Source: Chitinophagales bacterium
GTDB taxonomy: Bacteria; Bacteroidota; Bacteroidia; Chitinophagales; Chitinophagaceae
Assembly (NCBI GenBank): GCA_015655015.1
Contig: JAATFV010000247.1
Coordinates: 36,333-100,332, forward strand
Length of the DNA stretch: 64,000 bases
Direction of reading: 5' to 3'
Part shown: positions 18,125 through 28,400 of the stretch, one piece after another
Numbering within the stretch: position 1 is the stretch's first letter
Layout: each line of letters opens with the position of its first letter
Translations under genes and position numbers: made by a program
The notes under the pieces: generated by a model
Told to the model about the DNA's origin: nothing
The model's input: the letters and a program-made list of their open reading frames with translations, nothing else
The model's database searches: none

Positions 18125-18245
18125 GTACGCCTCCACGTAAGCCCCTCCCCTCCTTTTTATCCGCTGATCTTCAGCCGTTTAATTTTTTTCCTTTTTATCT
18201 ACTCCCACCACCCGGAATTTCAGACTTAGTCATAGAACTTATGTT

Positions 18246-19226
18246 ATGACTAAAGAAGAAGCTCAGGAACTTTTACAGCGTTACCAGGAAGGGAAGCTCC
18301 CGCCTGAAGAAAAAGTCAGGCTGGAAGCCTGGTTTGACCATCTTTCCGGATCCGGCCAATGGGAATGGACGGAAGAGGAAAAACAGGAGCTCAACGAGGA
18401 GCTGCAAAGCAGGATTACCGCAGCAACCGCTCCTCCCCGGGTCCGGAGAATGGACCGGAGGATCCTGTGGGCAGCTGCTTGTTTCCTGGTGCTGTTCGGC
18501 ATCGGTCTGCTCGCCATTAAATATAAAACGCAGCTCATAGATAGATTCAACCCCATTGAATATGCCGAGACCTATGTGCCGCCAGGCAGCAGGATGACCC
18601 TTACGCTGAGCGATGGCTCCGTAGTCAACCTGAATGGAGGCAGCCGGATCAAATACCCCAAACAATTCAACCGGTCCACCCGCGAGGTGAGCCTTTTAGA
18701 GGGCGAGGCCTACTTTACCATCCATCCGGATGAGAAATTGCCCTTTATTGTAGAGGCCCGCAGTACCTATACTACTGTATTGGGAACGGCTTTCAATATA
18801 TGTGCCTATGATTTTTTAAAAGATGTACAGGTAACAGTGACCACCGGAAAAGTTGCCGTTAAAGGCATAACCGGTCTGAATAACAAGGAGACCATCCCGG
18901 AGATCCTGCTGCCGGGCGACCAGGCGATAATCGGGAAACTAACGGGGAATATCATCAAAAAGCACGTGAATGCGACAGATGTGATCGGTTGGATCAATGG
19001 GAAATATAAATTCAGCGATCAGCCGCTGGCGGTCATTATCCCTGTCCTGGAAAATGCCTACCAGGTAAAGATCCTCTGTTCAAATACCAGCCTGAACCAG
19101 TTGCGGCTAAGCTCGGAATTCGAGCATACGGATAAGCTGGAAGATATCCTGTTCTCCATCTGCAAAGCGAATGATCTTAACTATACCATCGATAAGCAAA
19201 ATATTCTCTTAAAGGAAAATCATTAA
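18246..19226 (+). CDS. FecR anti-sigma factor, PUL 1
   Basis: The 326-residue protein has a short cytoplasmic helical domain that binds the sigma factor, one membrane helix (73-91), a periplasmic FecR domain (about 110-210: GSRMTLTLSDGSVVNLNGGS, then EVSLLEGEAYFTIHP) and a C-terminal DUF4974 domain (about 250-322). DUF4974 resembles the STN fold and is expected to touch the SusC N-terminal domain. It is followed by SusC after 196 nt. Confidence 0.92.
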   Translation: MTKEEAQELLQRYQEGKLPPEEKVRLEAWFDHLSGSGQWEWTEEEKQELNEELQSRITAATAPPRVRRMDRRILWAAACFLVLFGIGLLAIKYKTQLIDRFNPIEYAETYVPPGSRMTLTLSDGSVVNLNGGSRIKYPKQFNRSTREVSLLEGEAYFTIHPDEKLPFIVEARSTYTTVLGTAFNICAYDFLKDVQVTVTTGKVAVKGITGLNNKETIPEILLPGDQAIIGKLTGNIIKKHVNATDVIGWINGKYKFSDQPLAVIIPVLENAYQVKILCSNTSLNQLRLSSEFEHTDKLEDILFSICKANDLNYTIDKQNILLKENH

Positions 19227-19304
19227 CTGCTTAATTAAAATAAACTAACCAAATCAAATACGCCATATGAAATAACTTCCGTCAGCTCCAAAAAACAAAC
19301 CGGC

Positions 19305-19385
19305 ATGAAGAGATTCATACCGGTCCTGGCAATGCTCAATCAGTTCAGTAACGCCAATCACTCCCTGATTGTCATTGTGAATTAG
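19305..19385 (+). CDS. Possible 26-residue leader ORF between FecR and SusC
   Basis: An ATG-started frame encodes 26 residues beginning MKRFIPVLAML and ending before the susC gene. The 17-nt hairpin at 19355-19371 lies inside it. I see no homologue and no clear ribosome-binding site, so this could be chance; it is listed because it is the only frame in the 196-nt gap and overlaps the structure. Confidence 0.2.
   Translation: MKRFIPVLAMLNQFSNANHSLIVIVN
19355..19371 (+). other. Hairpin in the FecR-SusC gap, PUL 1
   Basis: CAATCA and TGATTG are perfect 6-nt arms around CTCCC. No T-run follows. Comparable hairpins lie in the FecR-SusC gaps of the other two PULs (41723-41747 and 58208-58221). 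Confidence 0.45.
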
Positions 19386-19422
19386 TAAACAATAAATTAT
19401 TCATCTAATCCATTTCAAAGAT

Positions 19423-22400
19423 ATGGAAAAATGTCTTGATTGCCTTGTGCCATTAATTCTGCGCATTATGAGGTCCACGTTTTACATCATCATAATCAGT
19501 CTCCTGGGAACCCAATTGCTGTGGGCTAAGAACACCACGGGACAACTATTGGGAGCAACCAGGATCGACATCGCTGCCAATAAAAAAAGCTTGAAGGAGA
19601 TCCTTACGGATATCGAGAGCAAAAGCGCTTTTCGCTTTACCTACAACGATGCGTTGGTAGCGCAATATCGTGACATCAGCATCCATAAAAAGAATGAGCC
19701 GATATCTTCCATCCTGAATTATATCTTATATAATACGAACCTGGATTATATAGAGCGGAAGTATAAGGTCATTATCCTGCAAAAGGAGAAAACGCTTATT
19801 GCCGAAAAGGAGGGGGAGGAACAGCCCCTCGCAGCCATCGTCATTAAAGGAAAGGTGACCGGCGAAAAAGGCGAACCGTTGCAGGGAGTGAGCGTAAAAT
19901 GGCAGGGGTCCGATATCGGCGTGACGACTAACCCGTCCGGAGAGTTTGCCCTGAGCATTCCATCGGATACGGGCAAGCTCGAATTCTCTTCCATCGGTTA
20001 TGAGAAGAAAGTAATTGACATTAAAGGCCAGAAGACCCTCAGCATAACGTTGAGGGTGTCGCAGAGCCAATTGAACGACATCGTAGTGGTCGGTTATGGA
20101 ACTCAGAGAAAAGCCACCGTTACCGGAGCGGTTTCCACCATTTCATCCAAAGAGATCAACACCGCCACCAATGGCAATGTGGTCAATCTGCTGGCAGGAA
20201 AACTGCCCGGACTAAGAGTTACACAGCGAACGGGTGAGCCGGGCAACTATGAGACGGATTTCGATATCAGGGGATTTGGCGCTCCCCTCATCGTAGTAGA
20301 CGGGGTACCGAGAAGCACATTCAACCGGCTGAGTCCCGACGAAATTGAAAGCATATCGGTGCTGAAAGACGCATCCGCCGCCGTCTATGGGGTCAAAGGA
20401 GGAAATGGGGTCATCCTGGTCACTACTAAAAAGGGCAAGACGGGAAGACCGGAATTTATCTATTCCGGTACCCTGGGAGCTACCCAAACGGCCAATACGC
20501 CGGAGATCCTCAATGCTTACCAGTACGCTACCCTGACGGACGAAGCCTATCTCAATGCCGGCAATACGCCCCCTTTCTCCAAAACGCAGCTTCAGCAATT
20601 CCAGGATGGTACGCTGCCCAGTACGGACTGGTATAATTTAGTAGTCCGTAAATATTCTCCCGAGCAGCAGCATACTATCAGCGCCAGCGGATCTACTGAC
20701 AAAACGAGGTATTTTTTATCTATGGGATATTTCGGGGAAACCGGTCTTTACAAATCCGGGGACCTGAATGCCAACCGGTTCAATTTCCGCTCCAATATTA
20801 CAGCAGATCTTACCAGGGACCTCCAGGCGGAAGTGCTGATTAATGGTATCAAAGACGCGAAAAATTCACCCGGTGAAACTACAGGAGGCATTTTTCAGGA
20901 ATTATGGTCGGAACCTCCTACCATCCCCGTGTATGCCAATAACAATCCCGCCTATTTAAGCAATATGCCGGATGCCACCCATCCGATCTCCATCACCACC
21001 TCTTCTTATTCGGGGTATGTCACGAACACCACCAAGACTTTCAACGGAAGTTTTGCCCTCAACTATAAAATACGCGCCATCGATGGCCTGAAGGCGAGGG
21101 TATTGTACGCCTATGATAATGCCGGCAGCCTAAGCAAGACCTTCGAGAAACAGGTGAACTTGTATGACTATGACGCGGTCACCAACACCTATAATGTAAC
21201 CGGGTCCCGTAACGCCCCAACTACCTATACGGAAAGATACATGGAGAATACTTCCACGACAGCACAGGCCTCCCTGGAATATGCGAAGTCCTTCAAGGCG
21301 GTGCACAATGTTAAAGCGCTCTTACTGGTAGAAGAAAGAAAACAGAACGGCGACGACTTCCAGGGCAGCCGGCAATTCTCCCTGGATGCGGTAGACCAGC
21401 TCTATGCAGGCAATACGCTCAACCAGGTGGCCACTTCCACACAGGTTATTCCCAATGTCAACCAGGGCCTCGTAGGAAGAGTGAACTATGATTACGGGGG
21501 AAAATATTTACTGGAAGGAAGTTTCCGGTATGATGGCTCCTCTAAATTCGCAGCCGGGCATCGCTGGGGATTTTTCCCGGCCATCTCCGGAGGCTGGAGG
21601 ATCTCCGAGGAACCTTTTTTGAAAGGGAAAACAGATTTTCTTACCAATCTGAAGATCCGGGGATCTTACGGTAAACTGGGTGATGATGGTTCCTCTACCT
21701 ACCAATATCTTTCCGGTTATAATTATCCCGGCTCCAATTATGTATTCAATGGGTCGCTGGTCAATGGACTGGGCTTCAGAGGCCTGGCTAATCCCAATCT
21801 TAGCTGGTATACCAACAAGCTCGCCAATATCGGCATTGACGCCGACCTCTGGAACAACAAATTGCATATCGAAGCCGATGTATTCAGTAAAAAAAGGGAG
21901 GGGCTGCTGGCCACCCGCAATCTCAGCTTACCCGGGACAGTAGGAGCTGCTCTGCCCCAGGAGAACCTGAACAGCGATCTCACGAAGGGCTTTGAGCTGA
22001 TAATCGGCTATCATAACCATGCGGGCGATCTCACCTACAACATCACCGGAAATGTCTCTTTTACCCGCACGAAGAACCTTTATATAGAACAGGCGGCGCC
22101 TACCAACGCCTATTCTAACTGGCGTAATAACAATGCTTATCGCTGGAATGACAACTATTTTGGTTACAAGGTGATCGGCCACTTCCAATCGGAGGCAGAG
22201 ATCAAAAGCTCGCCTGTGGAAGACGGCAACGGGAACCGTAGCGTCCTGCCCGGTGACCTGAAATACGAGGATTTCAACCACGATGGCATTATCGACGATA
22301 ACGACGTACACAACGTAGGCAGGAACATGAATACGCCGGAAATTAATTTCGGGCTTACGTTAGGTGCTTCCTGGAAAGGGTTCGATTTTAATGTTTTGCT

Positions 22401-22860
22401 GCAGGGAGCATCCAATTTTACCGTTTCCTACCTGGGTACTATTGCGCTGGACGCACCGCTGGCATTCGGAAGGAACGGATTGAACGTCTTTATGGACAGG
22501 TGGCATCATGCCGATCTCTTCGATCCCAACAGCCCCTGGATCCCCGGGAAATATCCATCCACCCGGATAAAAGGCGGGATCACCCGCGTCGACGGCTGGA
22601 ATTATCAACCTTCCGACTACTGGATGAAAGATGCCACTTACCTGCGGCTGAAGAGCCTCGAGCTCGGTTATACCTTGCCCGCCAGATTGTGGGGAAGCAA
22701 TGGGTATATCAAGTCATTGAGAGTCTATGTCAACGGGTTCGACCTGCTGACCTGGTCCGGACTCAACGACCTGGTCGATCCTGAACATCCCAATGCTGCA
22801 TACGGCAACGGGTATCCTATTACCAAGAACTATAACTTCGGCGTTAATCTTACCTTTTAA
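19423..22860 (+). CDS. SusC-like TonB-dependent transporter, PUL 1
   Basis: The 1145-residue outer-membrane barrel imports oligosaccharides with TonB energy. It has a signal segment (to about 35), an STN domain (about 48-125) that signals to FecR, a carboxypeptidase-regulatory-like domain (about 140-225), the SusC box (DIVVVGYGTQRKATVTGAVS), a plug (IVVDGVPRS, SVLKDASAAVYG) and a barrel ending in an aromatic residue (FGVNLTF). The length is normal. SusD follows after 9 nt, so the two are co-translated as the SusCD complex. Confidence 0.95.
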   Translation: MEKCLDCLVPLILRIMRSTFYIIIISLLGTQLLWAKNTTGQLLGATRIDIAANKKSLKEILTDIESKSAFRFTYNDALVAQYRDISIHKKNEPISSILNYILYNTNLDYIERKYKVIILQKEKTLIAEKEGEEQPLAAIVIKGKVTGEKGEPLQGVSVKWQGSDIGVTTNPSGEFALSIPSDTGKLEFSSIGYEKKVIDIKGQKTLSITLRVSQSQLNDIVVVGYGTQRKATVTGAVSTISSKEINTATNGNVVNLLAGKLPGLRVTQRTGEPGNYETDFDIRGFGAPLIVVDGVPRSTFNRLSPDEIESISVLKDASAAVYGVKGGNGVILVTTKKGKTGRPEFIYSGTLGATQTANTPEILNAYQYATLTDEAYLNAGNTPPFSKTQLQQFQDGTLPSTDWYNLVVRKYSPEQQHTISASGSTDKTRYFLSMGYFGETGLYKSGDLNANRFNFRSNITADLTRDLQAEVLINGIKDAKNSPGETTGGIFQELWSEPPTIPVYANNNPAYLSNMPDATHPISITTSSYSGYVTNTTKTFNGSFALNYKIRAIDGLKARVLYAYDNAGSLSKTFEKQVNLYDYDAVTNTYNVTGSRNAPTTYTERYMENTSTTAQASLEYAKSFKAVHNVKALLLVEERKQNGDDFQGSRQFSLDAVDQLYAGNTLNQVATSTQVIPNVNQGLVGRVNYDYGGKYLLEGSFRYDGSSKFAAGHRWGFFPAISGGWRISEEPFLKGKTDFLTNLKIRGSYGKLGDDGSSTYQYLSGYNYPGSNYVFNGSLVNGLGFRGLANPNLSWYTNKLANIGIDADLWNNKLHIEADVFSKKREGLLATRNLSLPGTVGAALPQENLNSDLTKGFELIIGYHNHAGDLTYNITGNVSFTRTKNLYIEQAAPTNAYSNWRNNNAYRWNDNYFGYKVIGHFQSEAEIKSSPVEDGNGNRSVLPGDLKYEDFNHDGIIDDNDVHNVGRNMNTPEINFGLTLGASWKGFDFNVLLQGASNFTVSYLGTIALDAPLAFGRNGLNVFMDRWHHADLFDPNSPWIPGKYPSTRIKGGITRVDGWNYQPSDYWMKDATYLRLKSLELGYTLPARLWGSNGYIKSLRVYVNGFDLLTWSGLNDLVDPEHPNAAYGNGYPITKNYNFGVNLTF

Positions 22861-22869
22861 TTTACCAGT

Positions 22870-24642
22870 ATGAAAAAAAAGCTTAATTATTTATATATCG
22901 GGGTGTTATCGCTCTTTTTCTCCTCCTGCGCGAAAGATCTGGACGTAGCGCCACAGAACATCATCCAGGACGAAACGGTATTCTCCAACCAGTCCGCCGT
23001 CACCGCCTATTTCGCGGCCCTTTACAGCGATCTGCCCATCGAAGATTTCAATTATATCGTGGGGGGAGGATTCAACAACGGCAATAACGCGCCGGGAACG
23101 TCCAATATCACAGACGAGTCATTGGCCTGTGTCAACAGCGACGGACTTGGGATCGGCGGAGGAACCTCCCTGGGCTGGTGGGGCTATCCATCGGTAAGAA
23201 ATGTCAACCAGTTCATCGCCAACATAACAAAAGCCAATTTCCCTGCCGCGCAGATCAATGAATGGCTGGGCGAAGCGAAATTTATCCGCGCCTACTACTA
23301 TTTCGGCATGGCCAAACGGTATGGCGGTGTTCCGCTGGTGACCAATGTCCAGGATTTTACCGGCAGTAACCTCGACCAGCTGAAAGTTCCCAGGAATACA
23401 GAAAAGGAGATCTATGATTTTATCGCAGCCGAGCTGGATTCTGCAGCGCTGCTTTTGAGTGAGACCAATGATGCCGGCAGGGCCAATAAATATGCCGCCT
23501 ATGCCTTAAAATCCCGGGTCATGATCTATGCCGCCGCCGAGGCCCAATATGGGAGCGTACAGCTGAATGGACTCGTGGGCATCCCCTCCTCCAATGCAAC
23601 GGCTTACTGGCAGGCCGCGTATGACGCCGCCAGCCAGATCATCAATTCCGGAAAATATTCCCTGTATAACAGCAACCCGGATAAAGCGGCTAATTACACC
23701 AACGTATTCCTCGATGTCAGCAGTCCGGAAAATATTCTCGTCAAACAGTTCTCTTATCCGGACAAAGCGCATTCCTGGGATCTTTGGGTGCTGCCGCATA
23801 ATGGCGTAGGCCCCTCCATCGGGTATGGCAGCCGGATCAATCCTTCCCTGGAATTGTGTGAGAGCTACGAGTATACGGACGGTTCCGACGGAAAGCTGAA
23901 ATTTACGGATGGCTCCAACAATCCTATTTCCTACAGCAATCCTTCGGATATCTTTTTAAATAAGGACCCAAGGCTCAGCGGTACTTTTCTGCTGCCCTTC
24001 AGCCTCTGGAAATCCTATACGATGGATGTAAGGGCGGGGATCATCGACAACGGGCAGACCATCACTTCGGGCGATTATAATACGCTGTATAATGGGCTCC
24101 ATATCATCGGCCTGAATGGGATTGGCGGAGGAGGAGAAGTCTCGCAGACCGGCTTTTATGTACGGAAATACCTGCAGCCGGCTTATGACAACACCAAAGT
24201 CGTCAATAAGAGCTCGTTCCAGCAGTTCATCGATCTCCGTTATGGCGAGATCCTGCTGAATTATGCAGAAGCAGCGGTGGAATTGGGAAAATCAGACGAC
24301 GCGATGACGGCGATCAACCTGGTCCGCAGCAGGGCAGGCATCGCCGCGCTGACGCTGGCGCAGGTGACCAGGGACAGGGTCCGGCATGAACGGCAGATAG
24401 AGCTGGCGCTGGAACCCCACCGTTACTGGGATATCCGGAGATGGCATATTGCCGACCAGCTCCTTAACAATACCAAACTTACGGCTATCCTGCCTTATCT
24501 CGTATTACCCGGCAATGCCTATATCTATAAGACCCAGCAAGTCGGCTATCCCAAGACCTTTACGCCCAATATGTATTATGAACGGATCGATCCGGGTGAA
24601 ATCTCCAAAAACTCCAATCTGATCCAGAATCCAGGGTATTGA
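22870..24642 (+). CDS. SusD-like glycan-binding lipoprotein, PUL 1
   Basis: The 590-residue lipoprotein (signal ending FFSSC20) is the lid of the SusC barrel and binds glycan at the cell surface. It has TPR-like helices, KFIRAYYYFGMAKRYGGVPL, the core ELLINYAEA-type motif (GEILLNYAEAAVELG) and the C-terminal YWDIRRW segment. The Cys is followed by acidic residues (AKDLD), in line with surface export of lipoproteins. It ends PNMYYERID...NPGY, as usual. Confidence 0.94.
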   Translation: MKKKLNYLYIGVLSLFFSSCAKDLDVAPQNIIQDETVFSNQSAVTAYFAALYSDLPIEDFNYIVGGGFNNGNNAPGTSNITDESLACVNSDGLGIGGGTSLGWWGYPSVRNVNQFIANITKANFPAAQINEWLGEAKFIRAYYYFGMAKRYGGVPLVTNVQDFTGSNLDQLKVPRNTEKEIYDFIAAELDSAALLLSETNDAGRANKYAAYALKSRVMIYAAAEAQYGSVQLNGLVGIPSSNATAYWQAAYDAASQIINSGKYSLYNSNPDKAANYTNVFLDVSSPENILVKQFSYPDKAHSWDLWVLPHNGVGPSIGYGSRINPSLELCESYEYTDGSDGKLKFTDGSNNPISYSNPSDIFLNKDPRLSGTFLLPFSLWKSYTMDVRAGIIDNGQTITSGDYNTLYNGLHIIGLNGIGGGGEVSQTGFYVRKYLQPAYDNTKVVNKSSFQQFIDLRYGEILLNYAEAAVELGKSDDAMTAINLVRSRAGIAALTLAQVTRDRVRHERQIELALEPHRYWDIRRWHIADQLLNNTKLTAILPYLVLPGNAYIYKTQQVGYPKTFTPNMYYERIDPGEISKNSNLIQNPGY

Positions 24643-24663
24643 TCTTAAAAAAAAATGTAAAAA

Positions 24664-25353
24664 ATGAAACCGAAAAATAGTATTGTCTATAGCCTTATTG
24701 GCCTGTGTTCCGCCCTGTCGTCCTGCAAGCATGATAATTATGCAGTTCCCAATGCGGGGATCCAGGGTGTTATTACGGACGGCGATTCGAAAGTATCTAT
24801 CCAGACCGAGCAGCCCAATGGTATTAAAATACGTATGATCGAAGAAAGTTATGGGAATAATGTAACTCCCATTGATTTTTGGAGCAAGGCAGACGGCTCT
24901 TTTGAAAATACGGCCGTTTTTGCTGATAAATATAAGATCGTACCGATCGAAGGGGCTTTTTTTCCCGCAGATACCGCTGAAGTGACGGTAAATGGCCTGG
25001 TCACCGTCAATTTTAAAGTAGTACCCTTTTTAACGATAGCAGCTTCGGCGACTCCCGTCGCCGGTGGAGTCACGGTCACCTATACCCTTTCCAGGGAACA
25101 GGCGGGGGGCAAGATCACCCAGGCTAAAACCCTGGTATCTTCCGTTCCTGCCGTCAGTAATGCCATTAACGAGTACAATGTTACCCATGATCTGTCAGGC
25201 GCCCCCGATCAGGGTATCCTGGGACAGCAATATTCCGACACTATAACCGGCCTGACATCTGGCAATACTTATTATATTCGTGTTGCGGCTATTGCGGCCA
25301 ATGCCAATAATAAGTATAATTACAGCGAAGTCTTTACTATAAAAATCCCCTGA
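24664..25353 (+). CDS. DUF3823 domain lipoprotein, PUL 1
   Basis: The 229-residue lipoprotein (Cys21 in LSSC) has an N-terminal beta-sandwich repeat (GIQGVITDG, about 32-110) and a C-terminal Ig/FN3-like domain (about 125-229). DUF3823 proteins follow SusD in many PULs and are probable surface glycan-binding proteins. The stop codon overlaps the ATG of the next gene by one base (TGATG), so translation is coupled. A diverged fragment of this gene's 3' end occurs again at 28868 upstream of the GH78 gene. Confidence 0.82.
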   Translation: MKPKNSIVYSLIGLCSALSSCKHDNYAVPNAGIQGVITDGDSKVSIQTEQPNGIKIRMIEESYGNNVTPIDFWSKADGSFENTAVFADKYKIVPIEGAFFPADTAEVTVNGLVTVNFKVVPFLTIAASATPVAGGVTVTYTLSREQAGGKITQAKTLVSSVPAVSNAINEYNVTHDLSGAPDQGILGQQYSDTITGLTSGNTYYIRVAAIAANANNKYNYSEVFTIKIP

Positions 25354-25450
25354 TGACCGGTCGTTTGTCCCATAAACTGAATGGTAAGAGAATCAGCCTT
25401 CGCCTGCTGGGCGCTATTCGGACTTTATTGGCTTTTTCCCCCGGCCTGCT
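25261..25450 (+). repeat. Junction duplicated upstream of GH78, copy A
   Basis: This segment covers the last about 30 codons of the DUF3823 gene, the gene junction and the GH106 signal-peptide codons. It aligns with 28868-29020: GGCAATACTTATTA here against GGCAAAACTTATTA there, then ACAGCGA, TATAAAA-ATCCCC, and CTGAAT..TAAGAGAAT. Copy B lacks about 35 nt of the middle. Confidence 0.8.
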
Positions 25451-28400
25451 GGCCGGTACGGGCTTACAGGCGCAAACCGGTACGGTCGGATATACCGGGA
25501 AGTCGGACATTATCCAGAAAACTGATAATACCTGGACAGCCATGCAAACAGGTTTTATCCATATACCGGATTCTATCCAGATCAGCGTATACTGGTACTG
25601 GATATCCGATAATATTTCGCGGGAAGGCGTTATCAAGGACCTGCAAGCCATGAAAAAGGTGGGCATCAACCGGGCCTTTATCGGCAATGTCGCCTTGCCG
25701 GAAGTGCCGTATGGCAAGGTGAAACTATTCTCGGACGAGTGGTGGGACATCCTGCATACTGCACTGAAAACAGCTTCGCAGCTCGGGATAGAGATCGGGA
25801 TCTTTAACGGCCCCGGCTGGAGCCAGTCGGGAGGTCCCTGGGTGAAACCGGAGCAATCCATGCGTTATCTCACCTCTTCCGAAATAGCAATAAAAGGTCC
25901 GTTGTCCCTGGATACGCCCCTCAGCAAGCCGGGGAATGACTTCCAGGATGTCCGGGTCATTGCCTATCCCGTGGACAAAGATTTCAATAACGATATCAGG
26001 CAGCAGAATCCGAAAGTCAGCCTCGTTCCGGCCATCGATCATCCCGAATACCTGGTCGATCGCAATGACAGCACCTGGATCGGACTCAAACGCCAACAGC
26101 TGTATACCCTGGACCTATCGGTATCTGCGCCCTATACGGTCCGCAGCCTGGTTATTTATCCGGCGCACAAAGCCATGCGGCTGAAGGGTGAGCTGCAGGT
26201 AAAGAACAATGATACCTATACCACCGTCAAACATTTCGATATCGATCGCAGCAATAGTGAGCTGATCGTCGGTTTTAAGCCATATGGGCCGGCAGTCATT
26301 TCTATCCCGGCTACCACCGCTAAAGACTTTCGGGTGCTGTTCACCGATGTAAGCTCCAATGGCGGTATCGCGGAGATCGGCCTCTCCTCCACTCCGATGG
26401 TCGAAAATTATATTGAAAAGACCCTGGCCAAAATGTGGCAAACGCCTTTTCCCTATTGGGATGCCTATCAATGGGCGCCACAGCCGGTGGTGGATAATAC
26501 CGCCGCTGTCATCGATCCCGGCAAGGTCATCGACATTTCATCTCATATGTCCGCCGATGGAGTATTGAAATGGGAAGTTCCCGCGGGGGATTGGATCATC
26601 GAACGTTGCGGCATGCTGCCTACCAAAGTTCATAATAGTCCGGCCTCTCCCGAAGGCACCGGTCCGGAGACTGATAAAATGAGCAAACAACATATCGAGG
26701 CTCATTTCAATGCCTTTTTGGGGGAGATCATGAAACGCATTCCCGCCGAAGACCGCCAAACCTGGAAAGTAGCGGTGGAAGACAGTTATGAAACGGGCGG
26801 TCAGAACTGGAGCGATCAGTTTATAACGACTTTCACGAAAAATTACGGGTATGATCCCACGCCTTTTATCCCGGTAATAGGAGGAAAGGTGGTAGGAAGC
26901 GAAGACCGTTCCGATCGTTTTTTATGGGACCTTCGGCGCCTGGTGGCAGACCAGGTGGCTTATGAATATGTGGGAGGGCTGAGAGAGATCTGTCACCGGT
27001 ATGGATTGACGACCTGGCTGGAGAATTACGGGCACTGGGGGTTTCCGGGGGAGTTCCTGCAATACGGAGGACAGTCCGATGAAGTGGGCGGCGAATTCTG
27101 GAGTGAAGGCAGCCTGGGTAATATCGAAAACAGGGCGGCTTCCTCCTGTGCGCATATTTACGGTAAGAACAAAGTGTCGGCGGAATCCTTCACCTGTGCT
27201 GGCGCTCCTTTTTCAAGGTATCCTGCCTTGATGAAACAGCGGGCCGACCGGTTCTTTACCGAAGGCATCAACAATACATTATTGCATGTGTTTATTGAGC
27301 AGGCAGCGGATAAGGCCCCCGGGCTGAATGCCCCCTTCGGAAATGAGTTCAACCGGCTCAACACCTGGTTTGCCGATATGGACATTTTCCTGAAGTATAT
27401 TAAACGGTGCAATTTTATGCTGCAGCAGGGTAAGTATGTGGCCGATGTCGCCTACTTTATCAGTGAAGATGCACCCAAAATGACCGGCGTGCAGGACCCG
27501 GCGCTCCCAGCCGGCTACTCCTTCGACTATATCAATGCGGAGGTCATCAGAACCAGGCTGCAGGTAGCAAATGGGAAACTGGTCTTACCGGATGGAATGA
27601 GCTATCGTATACTGGTGCTGCCAAAGCTGGCTACGATGAGACCGGAGCTGCTGGAAAAGATCAAATCCCTCGTTGAACAGGGAGCTGTCGTATTAGGTCC
27701 CGGGCCTTCCCGGTCTCCCAGCTTACAAAATTATCCCGCAGCCGATCAACAGCTGCAGGCTCTGACCACTCAATTGTGGGGCAGCGATCCCGTAAAGATC
27801 CGGCGCGTTGGCAAAGGGCTGGTCATGAATGGGATGAATTTACAGGAAGCCCTGGATAGCCTTGACATACTGCCGGATCTGGCGATCACAGAGACAGATC
27901 ACGTTACCCGGGCCGATTCGGCCTTATTCATCCATCGCACTTTGGAGGCAGGCGATATTTATTTCATATCGAACCAAAAGACAAAGTCCGTGGAATGGTC
28001 GGCCCGGTTCCGGGTGACCCGGAAAGTTCCGGAACTATGGGATCCCGTTAGCGGCAGTATCCGCCTGTTGCCTTCCTATAGTGAGGCAACAGGCGGCGCC
28101 TCCACCTCCCTCCAGCTGCGGCTGGCGCCGCTGGAAAGCGCATTTATCCTCTTCAGGAAAGAGGTATCCGGAACGAAAGACGTATCCGGGATGAAAGAAG
28201 TATCCGGGATGAAAAAGCCTCCTCTGCCGAAAGTACCCCAGGCCTCCGGGGATAGACTCACCCCCAATGACCCGGATTCCCCGCTAAAAAAAGACACGCT
28301 CAACAATAACTACCCGGCCCCCCTTCGAACGATCCCCGTTACCGGTCCCTGGACGGTGACCTTTGACAGTGCCTTACGTGGGCCTTCCCATCCCGTGTTA

